From assembly GCA_900543705.1 (NCBI GenBank), contig UQSL01000097.1:1-5921 (forward strand): a stretch of 5,921 nt of DNA, written 5' to 3'. The notes beneath the pieces were generated by a model. The model was not told where the DNA came from. It saw nothing but the letters and a program-made list of their open reading frames with translations, and made no database searches. Both the position numbers and the translations under genes were made by a program. How positions within the stretch are numbered: the first letter of the stretch is position 1; each line of letters opens with the position of its first letter. Shown piece after piece: positions 5,877 through 5,921 of the stretch. Source of the DNA: an uncultured Oscillospiraceae bacterium (lineage in GTDB: Bacteria > Bacillota > Clostridia > Oscillospirales > Ruminococcaceae).

Positions 5877-5921
5877 ACCCCATTTGTTAGACAGTGTGGT
5901 ATACTATCTAATGAATGGGGT
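5877..5921. repeat. Long inverted repeat inside the putative IS end
   Basis: ACCCCATTTGTTAGACAGT (5877-5895) and the reverse complement of 5903-5921 match at 16 of 19 positions, and the differences are compatible with G-U pairing in RNA on one strand. The loop is only 7 bases. Because the right arm reaches the window edge, the repeat may continue. Confidence 0.75.
5897..5905 (+). promoter_or_regulatory. Possible extended -10 promoter in the IS end
   Basis: TGGTATACT is an extended -10 motif (TGnTATACT) that starts in the loop of the hairpin. No acceptable -35 lies at normal spacing, which is usual for extended -10 promoters. It would drive transcription rightward, into a transposase gene if one follows. 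Confidence 0.35.

Larger units (their letters stand above)
5869..5921. mobile_element. Left end of an IS3-family (IS150-like) insertion sequence, cut by the window edge
   Basis: The sequence beginning TGAACTGCACCCC and running through TTGTTAGACAG closely resembles, from memory, the terminal inverted repeat of IS150 (TGTACTGCACCC... TTGTTGGACGATG). A terminal TG is the rule for IS3-family ends. The transposase genes would lie just beyond position 5921 and are not visible, so this could also be a solo end or a small non-autonomous derivative. The element sits 155 bases after the aldolase stop and beyond its terminator, so it disrupts no visible gene. No target duplication can be checked. Confidence 0.55.

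Overview
The window looks like chromosomal DNA of a Firmicutes anaerobe of the class Clostridia, probably from the Oscillospirales/gut-clostridial group. This rests on strong AGGAGG-type ribosome sites, consensus TTGAnn/TATAAT promoters, TTG and GTG starts, and the family variants present: a class II fructose-bisphosphate aldolase, a CLC exchanger with a TrkA-C tail, and a cytosolic zinc-dependent phospholipase-C-like protein. The organism call is inference; no rRNA or other phylogenetic marker is present.

Layout, left to right. (1) Positions 1-747, minus strand: a decayed nitrilase-superfamily (omega-amidase-like) gene. Its intact N-terminal 104 codons are followed by recognisable family sequence scattered over other frames, and the part that should carry the catalytic cysteine is missing. 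(2) 757-1710, minus: a zinc-dependent phospholipase C-like protein with a TTG start and its own promoter; the nitrilase remnant follows it as the second gene of the same transcript. (3) 1725-2165: an intergenic stretch with a good promoter for gene 2, a large hairpin (2041-2079), and a near-perfect terminator (2120-2160) for the next gene. About 230 bases in it remain unexplained. (4) 2166-3749, minus: a CLC-type H+/Cl- exchanger with a C-terminal TrkA-C domain, a GTG start and a consensus promoter. (5) 3966-4649, minus: an uncharacterised membrane protein with about seven helices. (6) 4650-4849: a divergent control region whose two promoters have -35 boxes only 7 bp apart. (7) 4850-5713, plus: class II fructose-1,6-bisphosphate aldolase, followed by a terminator. 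(8) 5869-5921: what looks like the outer end of an IS3-family (IS150-type) insertion sequence running off the right edge, folded as a long hairpin.

The genes do not form one pathway. Aldolase is central glycolysis, transcribed alone. The exchanger and the membrane protein each have their own promoter, and phospholipase plus nitrilase formed a two-gene operon whose second gene has decayed. I see no CRISPR array, tRNA, rRNA, phage module, toxin-antitoxin pair or defence system. The least ordinary items are the IS end with its self-complementary tip, the unknown seven-helix protein, and the traceable decay of the nitrilase gene.
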